Assembly (NCBI GenBank): GCA_008711295.1
Contig: VUYV01000019.1
Coordinates: 7,071,882-7,135,881, forward strand
Length of the DNA: 64,000 nucleotides
Source of the DNA: Anarhynchus alexandrinus
Taxonomy: Eukaryota > Chordata > Aves > Charadriiformes > Charadriidae
Direction: 5' to 3'
Shown here: positions 51,738 to 63,690 of the stretch, in pieces
Position numbering within the stretch: position 1 is the stretch's first letter
Layout of the letters: each line of letters begins with the position of its first letter
Translations under genes and position numbers: made by a program
Notes under the pieces: generated by a model
Database searches by the model: none
Seen by the model: only the letters and a program-made list of their open reading frames with translations
Told to the model about the DNA's origin: nothing

Positions 51738-54700
51738 ATTTCCTATACGCCAAAATAAGTAGATAATGCTTAGCATTGGTATAGATTCAGTTTATGACAA
51801 GACAGAGCAATTAGTTAAGACAGTTTCAGTAGGAAACAGAAAAGATCAAGGGAAAAGATCAAGGAAAGAACATAAAGTTACATGATATTCATGAGAGCAG
51901 AGTGGGCTTTTTGTCTTGAAAGAGCTGCTACTCCAGTTTCAGCTGAATGTAACACCTAAAGCACACTTCTCATTTTTAAGTAAAAATAAGAAACAAGAAC
52001 ATTTTCTTATTATTTCTTCAGATCAACAGAAATGGTTTCATGTTGCCATGCCTCCATGCATTTTTTGAAAACCTCTTTTTTAGTTATTCTAATTTGCTGG
52101 ATTTAGCAAGCTCTGTTGTGAGTTCAGGTAGAGTGCAATTCAGGTTTCCGTTAAATGGGGACTGAGTAACACCATATTCCTAAGAACTTCCATGTGTCTC
52201 TTCACAGCAACTAGCTTCTGAGCAGGCATGATCCGTTAGGCCTTGGAATGGCATTGCCTTAGGGAACACTACCTAGTGCTAGCATGAATCCCCATCTTCT
52301 GAGATGGAAGGAGGAATAGGCAGAAGAGTAAAACAAATGGGAGGAGAGAATAATCATCACACATTCTATTATTAGGTACCTAAATTCTCCTCAGTGGTCT
52401 ATATTCCCATTATGCAGTTTGGGTTGGAACCTAGAAAGTAATAATCTCTCATCTGCACAACAGAGTAAAATCCCGATCACCGGACCTTCGATGTCACCAC
52501 TTGGATTTTCAGTTGCACAGGACAATCATTTTGGATTAAGTTCTTTATACAATTAGGATTACACATCCTATAGCTATTCCACTTCACATGCCCTTACTTT
52601 CAGATCATACATAGACAATCTTTTCCAGCTTCTCCACCATCTGTACTTACTCTTGGAAAACACCTAGTTATCAGCCTTGCCACTTGTTGTTAGGTGACTA
52701 CTGGAAGACCAGACACATAGCCTTGACAGTGAAATCCTCTTAGTGAAGCTTCCTAAAAGATTCCCAGTTTTTTCTCTTTACCTCCTACTCTGTCCACACT
52801 CCTCCCACCTGACTGACTGTAGTACTCCTTTATAAGATTCATCAGTAGAATTATCTTACAATTCTTTTTAAGCCAGGTCACTAACACAATTTAAGATACG
52901 AACACTCAACTAGTTGAGTCAACCCAAATAAGGACTGGAAAAACAAGCAACAGAAGGCCAGAACTTTGTAAAGCAGTTCTGCTATTGAAATAGCCAATAT
53001 ACCATGCAACCACAACCCAAGGCTCTGTACATTTAAACAATTAGACATGAATATGTACAGCAAATTATCAGCGTCAACCTGTAGCAATGAAAACCACTGA
53101 GAATTAACATGTTTCAGGCTTTTGGGAAAGACTAGATAAAAAGTTCCCAAGGGCGCCCTGCACAATAAGCTACACGACCTCTGTCCTTCTGAAGCGACCT
53201 TCAGTCACTTGGCTGCCATTTATAACAGCAATCAGCTGAAAAGCAGTGAGCGGGCTGTCAAACACATGTTATTTTACAAAGGTACAGTAATAACAGTTAT
53301 GACATACTTGTAAATCATGACAAACACTCATAAAGCTTCACTATAGGACTAATTTTGTAATTAAATTTGAAGTTACTTTGGGACTGGTACACCTGCCTTG
53401 CAACCCTGCACGCGAAAAGGTAATGCACACAGCTCAAGCGTATCCCGTTAAGAAACACGTTACTCTCAATTCTGAATATAATCAGTGGATATGGACAGAC
53501 TCTGAGTAGAAGGTTTAGAATTTGAAATTATCTTTCATGACAACTGGTCAAAAGTTTAGCTAGGACATAATTTTATTATGGACATATAAAACAATGCTCT
53601 TAGCACATTAGAAGTAAACTACTCACCTGGGAATGCTCAAAATTAATTTTTTAGTATAACTATTGGATTTTGTTATTTCTTTTCTTCAAAGGTTTAAAGT
53701 GTGTGATGTAGTAAGAGCATCTGAATCAAAGATTTATACAGAATTCTGTCCTAGTATTAATACATTCTATGTTATATTGACTCACTTAAAATTGTTCGAA
53801 ATTATGCCAGAGTGGGTTAGACTGCTTTCGTGTCAATTACTCAGTGCTACTATGCTGTGTAACTGCAATACACTCTTTAATTGTAATTTGTTGAATGTAG
53901 CTTCTATTAGCATAGCATATAAATATGCATTTCCATTTTTTTTTAAACATTGAAGTACTACACTTGATAAGTCATACTATCATACTATAGTTTGCAAAGC
54001 CTTTTGACCTTGTTTTCCCCTAAATTCCAAAACATTCTTTTACTTCTCTACACTGTAACTTGCAACATGCGGATTTTTAATCTTTTTTTCTCATTATCTG
54101 AGTCAGTTGCTTTTCATGATAAATGGTTGGTTACTTTTACAATAGAAACTCCTGTAGAATATGTAAAGCCAGTTCACCTGAGTGCAAGTAAATTGAGTAG
54201 ACGTGAACAAAAAAGATCACCACATTGTATTTCTTGCATTTGCCCTTGCAGTACTGCTACAAGTTTTACACTGTAAAGGAAATGTCTACATTCCCAACTG
54301 TCCCTAACATACAGAAACAATGCCTAGGTGGGCAAACTCTGATCAGAGGCTGATGTGACTGGAGAAGTGAGTATCTTTCATTGCTAGGCTCCGCTAACAG
54401 CTCGCAGCTGGCAGTAACCTGTCCCTTTCCTGTCTTGGCGCACAGGAGCTTTCTCCCTGAAGAAGTGCACAGGCTGCCGTTTCCAGCAACACCTTCTCAA
54501 AAAGTCAATTTCACCTTTTGGCAGCCCTGAAGGAACCCAGATCACGATAAGCATGAGAACTTAAAATAGGGGCAAAAGATAAAAAAAAAAGGTCTTTTGG
54601 CAAAATAAAAGAAAACTACAACAGTTAATAGGGCAATTTCCTGTTTACAATACAGACGTCACTTTTTTCAAAAAGAGGTCCTTAGAGTGAATCTAAATGG

Positions 54701-57700
54701 GCTGCATTACGGCATAATGAAAAACAGAAGTAACGAAAAGCCCCGCTGACTCAAACATAAAGGAAACATCAAAATGGTAGCAAATTTTAAGAGATTAACT
54801 TCCCCCTTTTATCGATCTCTATGATAAAATGTACACAGCCACACTCAAAACAGACTTACATCTGAAATGTAAAATGCTTTTAGACAGACATGGAGAAACA
54901 CACCGCAAGATAAAATATTATATATAAAAAAAAAATCTAATACCTAAGCAAAAACCAGTTTTGTTTTTCCATCCAACTCTTTTTCTCCTCAAGAAGCAAC
55001 TGAGTAGGAAGGGACAATGTGAGGAGTATAAAAATAAAAATATGTGGGATTTTTTTTTAAATAATAGTCTAAAAATAAAATGAGCCCCTTGATAAAGACT
55101 TTAAGCATTTTAAAAAGAAAAATGTATGACATTTACAATTCTATAAGTATTTTAAATGATTTTCTTTTGACCATAAACAAATTACACTGACTTATTTCAC
55201 CTTGTTTATATATTTTTCAAAGATGACAAAGAATTGTTAAATCCTTTTAAAAGCTTTTATCATTGATGTCAGATGATCTGTAAAACATGCTATGTGCAGA
55301 TGACCATTAGAAATAAAAGGACATCAATCCAATTCTGAAATACACATTAGGACTATAAAATTATTATACCATATACTAGGATTAAAAATCCCCAACTTCT
55401 GGTAGTCATTTAAAAAGAAGAAAATGGATGTTTATAGGTAAAATCCTTACAAAAAGAAAAGAGAAACACCAACTATTTCCTATTTCTATATGAATATTCA
55501 GTCAAAACTAAAGCTTATGCCATTCCCTGCTCCTGCAGTTAATTAAGTATTCAGACCAGTAAACAGCTCGGTTGGAATGATTTTATGACAAATGACCAAA
55601 AACATATCAACCATAAAAACCCAGCCCTTCAAATATCCCTCAAGCCCAGGAAGCTCAATCAATGTGAAATAGACGGCAACTTCAGTGATGGCAGCATTCG
55701 CTCACTCTCAACTCTGCATAAATCTGATGACAGGCAGTTCTCCTCCACTAACTTCTACACATGCACACACCCCACACACACACAAAGAAGAAGAAGGTAG
55801 GTTTTAGAAGTCTAATAGACAAGAAAACAGAGCGTTTAAAAAAAAAAAGCCAATATGGAAACCAAGTCTGCTAGTTCAATGGCTATTGCATTGATTGGTA
55901 GAAGGGAAGAAAAAGTCAGAGAGATGAATAAAGACTAAAATCAATGAATACAGACACCACCCTATCTACAGGGGACACACATGCTAATTGAAAATACCTT
56001 TATTTTCTGAAGTTTATATATTACAAGAGGTGCTACAACATTTATGTGCTGAAATGCAGAAGGTGAGTATCACAGATTTAGTATAAGAACACCACTTTAA
56101 GGTTAAGATAAATGTTTTGAATTCCCTTGATCCCAACTTCACCTGATCAAAAGCAGCTTTGTTGTAACCAAGTGCACTGCAGGATGTAAATCATAATCAA
56201 TACAGAACAGTACACATGTGCTAATACACCTTACATGTAAATATGTTCATACCAAGATAATGCTGAGTCAGAGGAAGAAAAAAAAAAGGGTGTGTGTGAG
56301 GGGGAGGCAATAGATGGAGGGGAAAGAAAGCAAAGTGATGATTTCTCTGTATATGGAATACTAAGTATTTAAGGTGGCATATTTTAACAATTATAAACCG
56401 CAGCAGTCTTCAGTATTGAACTCCTATTTTTTACCAACTCTCTGGTCTATTTTCTCTGTGCTTTTCATGTGGAACTAGCATATTAATTAGAATGAGATCA
56501 TCCAGTTTCATCCAATAATGCCAATGTTATCTGAGGGCTGGACAGCATCCAAATTTCATTTCAATACATCACTTTGGTATTATAAATGATAAATCAATAT
56601 TTCTAATACTTTTCCATTCTAATGTATTACAGTGGAAATAAGCCAGCACAGCCTGCAAGAAATATGCAGATTAAAAAGGTTATACATTGAGCATAATGAA
56701 ATGCAATTATTATTTTTTGTTAGATGAAACTTGGAGGCAATTGGTCACTGAAACCAGGGGAAATTCAAGAGGAATTTGAAAAATTAACATCATTTTGAAG
56801 TGAAAATAAGAAGTAACAGGTCAGTGAGTCAAGTCGGTTGAAAAAAATGTTCATTGGCTTTGAGCAAGGATGAACTCCTAAGAATTCAAAAGGCACAACT
56901 AAAACGTATATGCTTGCATAGCTTATCATCGCCATTTTCAAAAGAACGTCACATACACACTAGCTGAACAGTGGCACCTGCATAACATGGTCATAAACAC
57001 ATCCATTATTTAACTGTAGGGAATAATTTATACATTTTCTTCACCTACCCTACATGCATTTAACTCAACTAAAGTTCTTGTATGCTGTTCTGAAGAGGGA
57101 TGGGGTCAATCACATGCTCATGAGTTTTCTTGAACTAGTATCTTTGTAGAGGAAGATGATTTTTTCTTTCAAGATCATAGCAGTAAAATGTATTCTAACT
57201 GACAAGACATAGAAGAGCAAGAAAATATTCTGCCTCATTTAAGTGGTCAAATAAAGATCGTTAAGCAGAGTGCTGTAACATACAATTGAGTGTATTTCAG
57301 ACATTATATCAGTAATGGTAAGTTTATAACACAAAAACTGAAACAATTTAAAAATAATATTTTAATATTAGAATAAAAATTAATAATATTCACTTTCTAA
57401 GAGCATTACTTCACATTCTAAAGACATAACAGAAGCTTCAAACACTCTACCCAGAACTGTAGTCCTCAAAATTTATTCAAAAATAAAAGCAATCCAAACC
57501 AGGAGTTCTTATGATTAATTTGTATTCATTTTTAAACTTCAAAAAATCGATTCAAATCTCATTTAGCATAATGTAAAAATAGCCAATTCCATTAAAATCT
57601 GTGCTGTAAATCTTGCATAAGATGAGAACTAATTCCCATTGATTTCACTGAAGTTACCTTACATATTTACCTCATCACTAAACAAAATCAAATGTATCTA

Positions 57701-58470
57701 TCTTGAGTCAGGCTTAAGAAACAATGTGAATCCCACAGGAAAGTTCAGTCCTGAGATCCCAAAATCTTAATAGTTTGAACTGAAGTTCAAGACTTACATT
57801 TTTTGGAACATAAGCACCTAACTTGCATACAATGAAAGACCAAAGCATGGTCACAAATCAGTTCTTTTTAGGGCACACATGACATCTAGGGAAATTATCT
57901 CAGTTTCTGAGAGAGATTTAGACTCTTTAAGAACAGTAACAAGGAATGTGGGGGATTTAAAAAAAAGATTTATTAAAAATGGTAAACTCCATTTGCTATT
58001 ATTCTGAAGAAATTAACAGATAACATCGAGCCAAAATGAAGTCTAAACTACCAGTGTCATGTTGACTGAAAATCTCCCACTGAGAATACCCTTCATGAAC
58101 TTTGAAGAGTGGAAACAGGCCTGATCAACATTGAAATTAAAATGCCTCCTCACCTTGTGCCTTGGGTATGAAAAGGTGTATTTTTTTTTTTTAAATCTCT
58201 GTGGGAGCTTTTTTTTTAAAAAAGTACATTATAATTCCTGTGAAGAATAAAAATAATACAGCTGCTTTATGGCTTTCCTTAGATAACATAAAATTTTAAT
58301 TTTATTATAGGCTATTGTTATGAAAATTGGGACTTATTTAAAGCAATGTGTATTTGAGTATTTGATGTAATTTCCACTTTTGGTATAAATCTCCAATTAT
58401 GAAACACTGCTGCAAAGGTGTAGGCAGATCCAAGACATCTACTGGTTACAAAGACAGCAACTTAGTATAT
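51738..58470. other. Non-coding, no recognised feature
   Basis: 6.7 kb without identified exon or transposon. Two consecutive plus-strand open frames (53663-53953, 96 codons; 53992-54276, 94 codons) encode unfamiliar peptides in T-rich sequence. A CA-rich stretch lies near 55758-55786, and an A-run plus GTGTGTG-GGGGG stretch near 56278-56310. Confidence 0.78.
57601..57690 (+). repeat. Possible ancient amniote repeat
   Basis: ATTCCCATTGATTTCACTGA, then AGTTACC and ATATTTACC, recall the CTCCATTGACTTCAGTGGAG, TTACTCC, GATTTACACC order found in old dispersed repeats of turtles and crocodilians. Divergence is high and chance is possible. Confidence 0.4.
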
Positions 58471-58506
58471 TGAGAGAGAAGAGAGACAGAGAGAGAAAGA
58501 GAGAAT
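58471..58506 (+). repeat. GA-rich microsatellite
   Basis: GAGAGAGAAGAGAGACAGAG, then AGAGAAAGAGAGA, an imperfect (GA)n purine tract. It lies inside a more complex, GC-richer patch (58390-58680). Confidence 0.93.
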
Positions 58507-60946
58507 GCTGCAACAATAACGATGCAAGAGGGGCTGCAGACAAGTGTTAGTCCCTCTACAGAACTGCAGCAGCCAAGAGTGAACGGGCAGCTCCAAGGGG
58601 GTGTCTGATGCAGCAGCAACTGGTCCCACTGATGAGTAAACTGCAAAGCAGCATTTGTTTTCTCGCTAAGACTGAAACTGATGGAATTTTCTTCTTTATT
58701 TAAAGTACATAGTACATGCTATCTTCATTCCAGAGCAGGCTTGTTGGCAGAACTGTACGTGAATTTGCACGAATAAGGCCCGTGCTATCCCTTTTTTGCC
58801 TTCAGGAGCATTTTTTTTTTCTCTTGTTCAACACATGGATTGCATTCATTTAGCATGCCTCAAAGTACAGGGATCAAACATATTGTCCTTCTTAAAACAC
58901 ACCAGTGTACCAATTACTCAAGATTCTAAACTCTTTGTTTCTTGTCTCTTAGTTTCATGCATATTAATGAACCGGTCATTTAAAGAGAGACAGTATTTTT
59001 GCTCTGTCCTTGCATCATGGTGGTGGTGGGGTGGGGGTGTGTGAGAAAGAGAGCACTCAAGAGAGCTGGACAGAGAAAGACACGCACATGCACACACGCT
59101 GCTCTTGTCTGGACACTTTAAGTCTTTTACACTACCGACTCATTGTCTTATCCAGATTCTCTTAAGGATCACCTTACATTTTCAACTTCCAAATATGTAA
59201 GCAATAATGTTAAGAGATGACACGTATCCATTCTCCAGATAAGACCTAGATACTTCAAGGAATTCTCATTCAGACATAACACTTGCTAAGTATAGGACAT
59301 CATATGAGAATATTTTTGTCTTAGTTAATATGCCCATGAAGTAAGTTCTGGTAAAACGCATTGTAGTGCACAATAAAGATACGTATGACTACGTAGTGAT
59401 ATGGTTATTTGAAGGGAAAGAAAATAAACCTCCTAAGCCTCCTCTCTTCTGAAGTTTATTCATTTTAAAAATACGAAAGTGTAACACAATTCCAAGTTCC
59501 AACAATTTGGAGTGTGGGGGTGACTGTTTCTGAGGAAATGCTGGTAAGCACATCTGAAGATCCATTTGGTGAATCTCTCGAAAATCCATGCCTGGCATCT
59601 TTCCTGTCCATTGGTTTGAATGGTGTATGAATTAGATTAACTGTCCTGATTATTCAAAGAAATTTAGCTTAATAACCTGCAATTACTTTAATGGCTTTGA
59701 AATTCAGAAGGTAAGAAGGCACTATGTTTCTTTAAATGAACATTAAATATAAAATGTCTCTGATTGACTGTCATGAAAACCCAATTTTATTGCCATTTAA
59801 ATTATTCAGAATCAATATTAGACATTAGCTATAGTTAGGAAGCTTATGCAGACAGAAGCATCTAAGAGCTACCTTTTTTAATATTGAATAATTGCATATT
59901 GTTTTGAAAATCACAGGCTATTTGCTATGTATCACTGTTTCAGAAGGCAGTATCTTTATTTCTTTTTAACACTAAGCTATAAAAAAGAAAAATGGACTCA
60001 AGTTCATCTTTGATGAGTTTGTGCTTAAGCTCATTTCCCCGCTTTGATTATTGAATTTTCCAAGTTGTGATGAATGCCATTTATATTCTAGTACCATCAT
60101 GTACCTCCAGTCAGAGGTAGTAAAACAGTACTAGCGATTCAACATAGAAAATGTAGTACGAAACATTTCAGGTCAAGTATCGGTTCAGTGTAGAACAAAG
60201 AATTTAAAAAAAAAAATCTTGAAAAGATTAAATTAATGAAAAATGCATAATATTGGAATGTAACAATTCTCAATAGCGATTTAAAAATAGCTTCAGTAGT
60301 ATTGCTGCTTAAGGATACAACATTTCTAAAGAGTAAAGAAAATGCATAGGGAACGGCAAAGCTATAAATCTCCTAATATGTACAACCCAGCTTCATTAAT
60401 TTTTCTTGCCAGTTCAGGATAGTTAAAATACAAGGTGGCGTAGACAGACCATTAGATCCCTGGCTCTGGATTCCAGGCAGCAACAAGCACAGGGAGGATG
60501 GTCCTTATGGTTTTTTGCCTATAGTGTAGCAGAATACAGCAGAATCTGCTTTTGTACCAAGTGATCTTCAGGCTATAATACTATTCTAGACCACCTTAAA
60601 ATTTGCTATGACTCTGAGAACTACCATGTTGGTTGGTAGTCATCCATGTCGGTGGTCATTTGAGCAAGAGATGGTAACATACAAGCCTTACTTTACAGCT
60701 GACTTATTTGACCAGCTTTCTCTTTGTATGCAACACAGTAATGAAGTAATGGCTCCCAAAATTGTTGTTGTCCCTTCACATTTACCTTGGTAACACTTAA
60801 CACCCTAAATGTTTGTGGACAGCAAAAGAGAAATAGTTAGCTGAAACGCATCTGTGCAACTCCATAGTTTTTCCTTCTCTTATGAGGAAACACAGGCAAG
60901 AACTATTTTATTTATTCTATATTATATACAAAATGAATACTATATA
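58507..60946. other. Non-coding; GT-rich and AC-rich simple sequence
   Basis: No exon recognised. A G/T-rich run (GGTGGTGGTGGGGTGGGGGTG) lies at 59019-59042, followed by GA- and CA-rich words to about 59098. The 82-codon open frame at 58796-59044 ends in this low-complexity stretch and has no homology that I recognise. Confidence 0.78.
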
Positions 60947-61012
60947 TCATAGAATCATAGAATGGTTTAGGTTGGAAAGGACCTTGAAGATCATCGAGTT
61001 CCCCCCCGCCCA
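60947..61012 (-). mobile_element. CR1 LINE 3' end, extremely short copy
   Basis: The plus strand TCATAGAATCATAGAATGG is followed by TTTAGGTTGGAAAGGACCTT and CATCGAGTTCCCCCCCGCC. Its first 56 bases are identical to the copy at 50683. Truncation follows at about 61010. Same subfamily and same orientation as that copy. Confidence 0.92.
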
Positions 61013-63136
61013 CCAAATTAAAGGCAAAGTGATCAAGTGCTTGGGATCACAGGAAGAAGTAACATGTGGGTATGTTCTTTAAGCTTAAAAAAAAGTGGGG
61101 GGAAGGGAAGGAGGTTGAATGTCACTTAAGCCTTACATTGTGAAAAGGCAAAAAACCACTGCAGGACAACTTTATTTTGGCATTAAACTCTGGTTTTACT
61201 TTTCATCAATGAATGCTACTACATAAGACCCATCACACAATTGGGCCAGACTGCTATAATCTGTGGAGAAGTGTTAAAATACCTACAAGCAATCTATTTT
61301 TAATAGCTGTGATGCATAAGCAATTTCTACCAATTCCCATCACCATCATGGTTGACTCACACTCTGGAAATCAAATAACTTACATTTAGGTATGCAACTT
61401 TAGGCATGCAATTTTGGTAACTTTGGTCTGAGAGTTTTAGCTCTACAAAGAGCTATTGTATTCAATATAGTTAGCAGTTATTCAAAATCTGTACTGCATT
61501 CAAGTCACTTTGTTACACAGTTTCTCCCACATCCTTCCAGCCCACTCCTATTTTAAATTTCTAGGATAGAATTTATTTCAGAACATTTCCATATGAAATA
61601 ATTTTTTTCCATCTAACCCTCCACCTCAAGAAATAGCATTAAGAAGATACAGTTGTGATTTTTTTTTTCCACAAAATAATCATTATAGTGCATAATAGTG
61701 ATAGAAGATAAATAACAGCATTGAAAGGCAAACAGCACTTTAGAAATTTTGCAACAGCAGTTTGTGCTTGAGAAGAAATAAACTGTTACTGTTTGTGGTG
61801 CACCATGGATCATGAACCAGAAACTGCACACATTTTAAATAGAGAAATTACAAGGCTTTAAAGAAAAAAAGTTGTTTTGGGAAACATTTCAACAGACTCA
61901 TCCACCAAATAAACAGCAAGTATTTCTGCGGGATACTTTCTGTACCAGATGTAAGACTGTTTTGTGTTCCCAGGGTATGCTAAACAACTTCCCAATAATG
62001 GCACAAATCATTCACTCTGATAGCACTGAATGGAACATTTGAATTGCTTAGGTGTAACAGAATACCGTAGCCAGGGCTTTACAAAGCACCTAGATAATTT
62101 CTGAGTAATGTAGCCCTAAAATAATATTAATAACAACAATAACAACAACAAAACAGCTTAAGAGACCTTATTAAAAGCATACCATTTGAGGAGAATCAAG
62201 GGGAAAAGTACTATTCCCACTCCCTCCGATACGAACTTTTGGATCGACTATGATTACTACCACTCATGTTTTGTGGGATGTTTTACTACAAAATTCTTGA
62301 GAGTTACAGCAATTACGATCAGTGAAAACTTTCAAGTAGATTATGTGGAATCATGAGGCCACTTTAATTGTACCTGAAATTTCATGCTAATAACTTTGCC
62401 CAACAGCAAAAACAAAATTCCAAAGAATCAACTGACAGTAAAAGCTTACTGTCCTCCTCCAATGAATGGCATATGCACTAGATTTGTACTTCTTTCTTCT
62501 CCTTCTCATAGTCAATAATCATTTTCATTTTACCTCCAAGCCAAGCAAGAGAAATAACTTGGAATTGTAAAAACTGTCCAAAAATTATGTGCATTCATAA
62601 AAACTGGTTTGTTTTTTTTTTGCCTCCTATTCATTCAGGCTTCACTGTAATACACCGAGAAATGCAAACATACAATTTGGGAGCATGTATTTAACATCAG
62701 CTTGATTCCTCTGTATACATATGTACATGAATATTGGGGTTAGACTTGAGAAGAAAACATGATGAATTAAGCACAGAGTTCTGGAAAGTCTGCTCCATTT
62801 TCATCAGTGCTCTTTGGAAAAAGAATATTTGCAACAAAACTGATAAAGGAATGGAATAAATTATATATGAAATTTTAATAGTTAAAATGCCTCTCTCTTT
62901 TCAGATTATTTTCAACATATTGAAGATCAAAGATACAAATGACTGATTTTGAAGGTTTTGATAATTTTCTATTTTAAAAAAAGACTGTCAGGAAGAGATA
63001 GTTAAAAACAATGAAAGTGATAAAAAATCATGGAGTAAAGATGATGGTTTCTTATTAAAAAAGCTATTTTTAAGAGCAGAGCCTCTCATGGTGAAGAGAA
63101 TGTTGTACTTGTTTCCAATAACAATAAAAAGAAATT
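61013..63136. other. Non-coding, one AAC microsatellite
   Basis: Unassigned AT-rich DNA. The only clear simple repeat is the AAT/AAC tract listed at 62121-62155. Open frames are at most 72 codons. Confidence 0.8.
62121..62155 (+). repeat. AAT/AAC microsatellite
   Basis: ATAATATTAATAACAACAAT is followed by AACAACAACAAAACA: about eight imperfect 3-bp units. Confidence 0.9.
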
Positions 63137-63155
63137 TACTGCCCCCTCCTGGACT
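63137..63155 (-). promoter_or_regulatory. CTCF-like binding motif
   Basis: The plus strand reads TACTGCCCCCTCCTGGACT. Its reverse complement has the core CCAGGAGGGGGCAGTA, close to the CTCF consensus CCASYAGRKGGCRSYR with one mismatch in the core (G at the Y position). It stands out in otherwise AT-rich sequence. CTCF shapes chromatin loops; a motif alone does not show binding. Confidence 0.5.
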
Positions 63156-63560
63156 GGTAAAACAAAGTTATATTTTTCTCTAAACTCAGTCACAAAATTG
63201 CACAGATGATGTTCTTTTATTAGTTAATACAGAAACTCCATCCATATATAAAGTTGGTAGAACGGGTGATGACTATGGATGGCTGCTGGAAGTTAAAAGC
63301 CACCAAGTTCAACACAGGAGGCTAAGAACTTGATTTCCTTAGGATCGTCCTTAACTGTATCTGTTATACAGCAAAATGGTGTAATAGTTTTGTGAACACC
63401 AGAAAAATACTATGTGATGCTGTAATGGAAAACACAAAGTCTTAGAAAGCATCACATTTACCTTTGTCAGAAGAGAGATGCAGTATCTTATTTGCCAAAG
63501 GGAAAACTTTCTGTCCTAAACGGCATAAGGATTGATTGATTGATTTATTTAAGTTAAGCT
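63156..63560. other. Non-coding, no recognised feature
   Basis: About 400 bases of unassigned sequence between the CTCF-like motif and the G/T-rich tract. Confidence 0.8.
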
Positions 63561-63690
63561 GGAGGGGGTGGGCGTGGGGGTGTAGGGGTGGGGTGTGTGT
63601 CTTTGGGTTCTTTGGTTTTGGAGTTTTCTAGGGGTTTTTGTAGGGTTTTTTTCCCCCGGTTTGGGTTGTTTTTTAGTTTTGCAAGGGAGT
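63561..63690 (+). repeat. G/T-rich low-complexity tract with G-quadruplex pattern
   Basis: Five G blocks (5, 3, 5, 4 and 4 G) with loops of 1-4 bases lie at 63564-63593, which meets the usual G3+N1-7 quadruplex rule. GTGTGTG and then GGGTTT/GGTTTT words follow to about 63680. The proline- and lysine-rich minus-strand open frame over it (63549-63797) is a by-product of the repeat. Confidence 0.88.

Noticed and set aside
53663..54276. Two consecutive plus-strand open frames of 96 and 94 codons
   Set aside because: The peptides are rich in F, L, C and S, as expected of T-rich random sequence. No family match was recognised and the frames are separated by stops.
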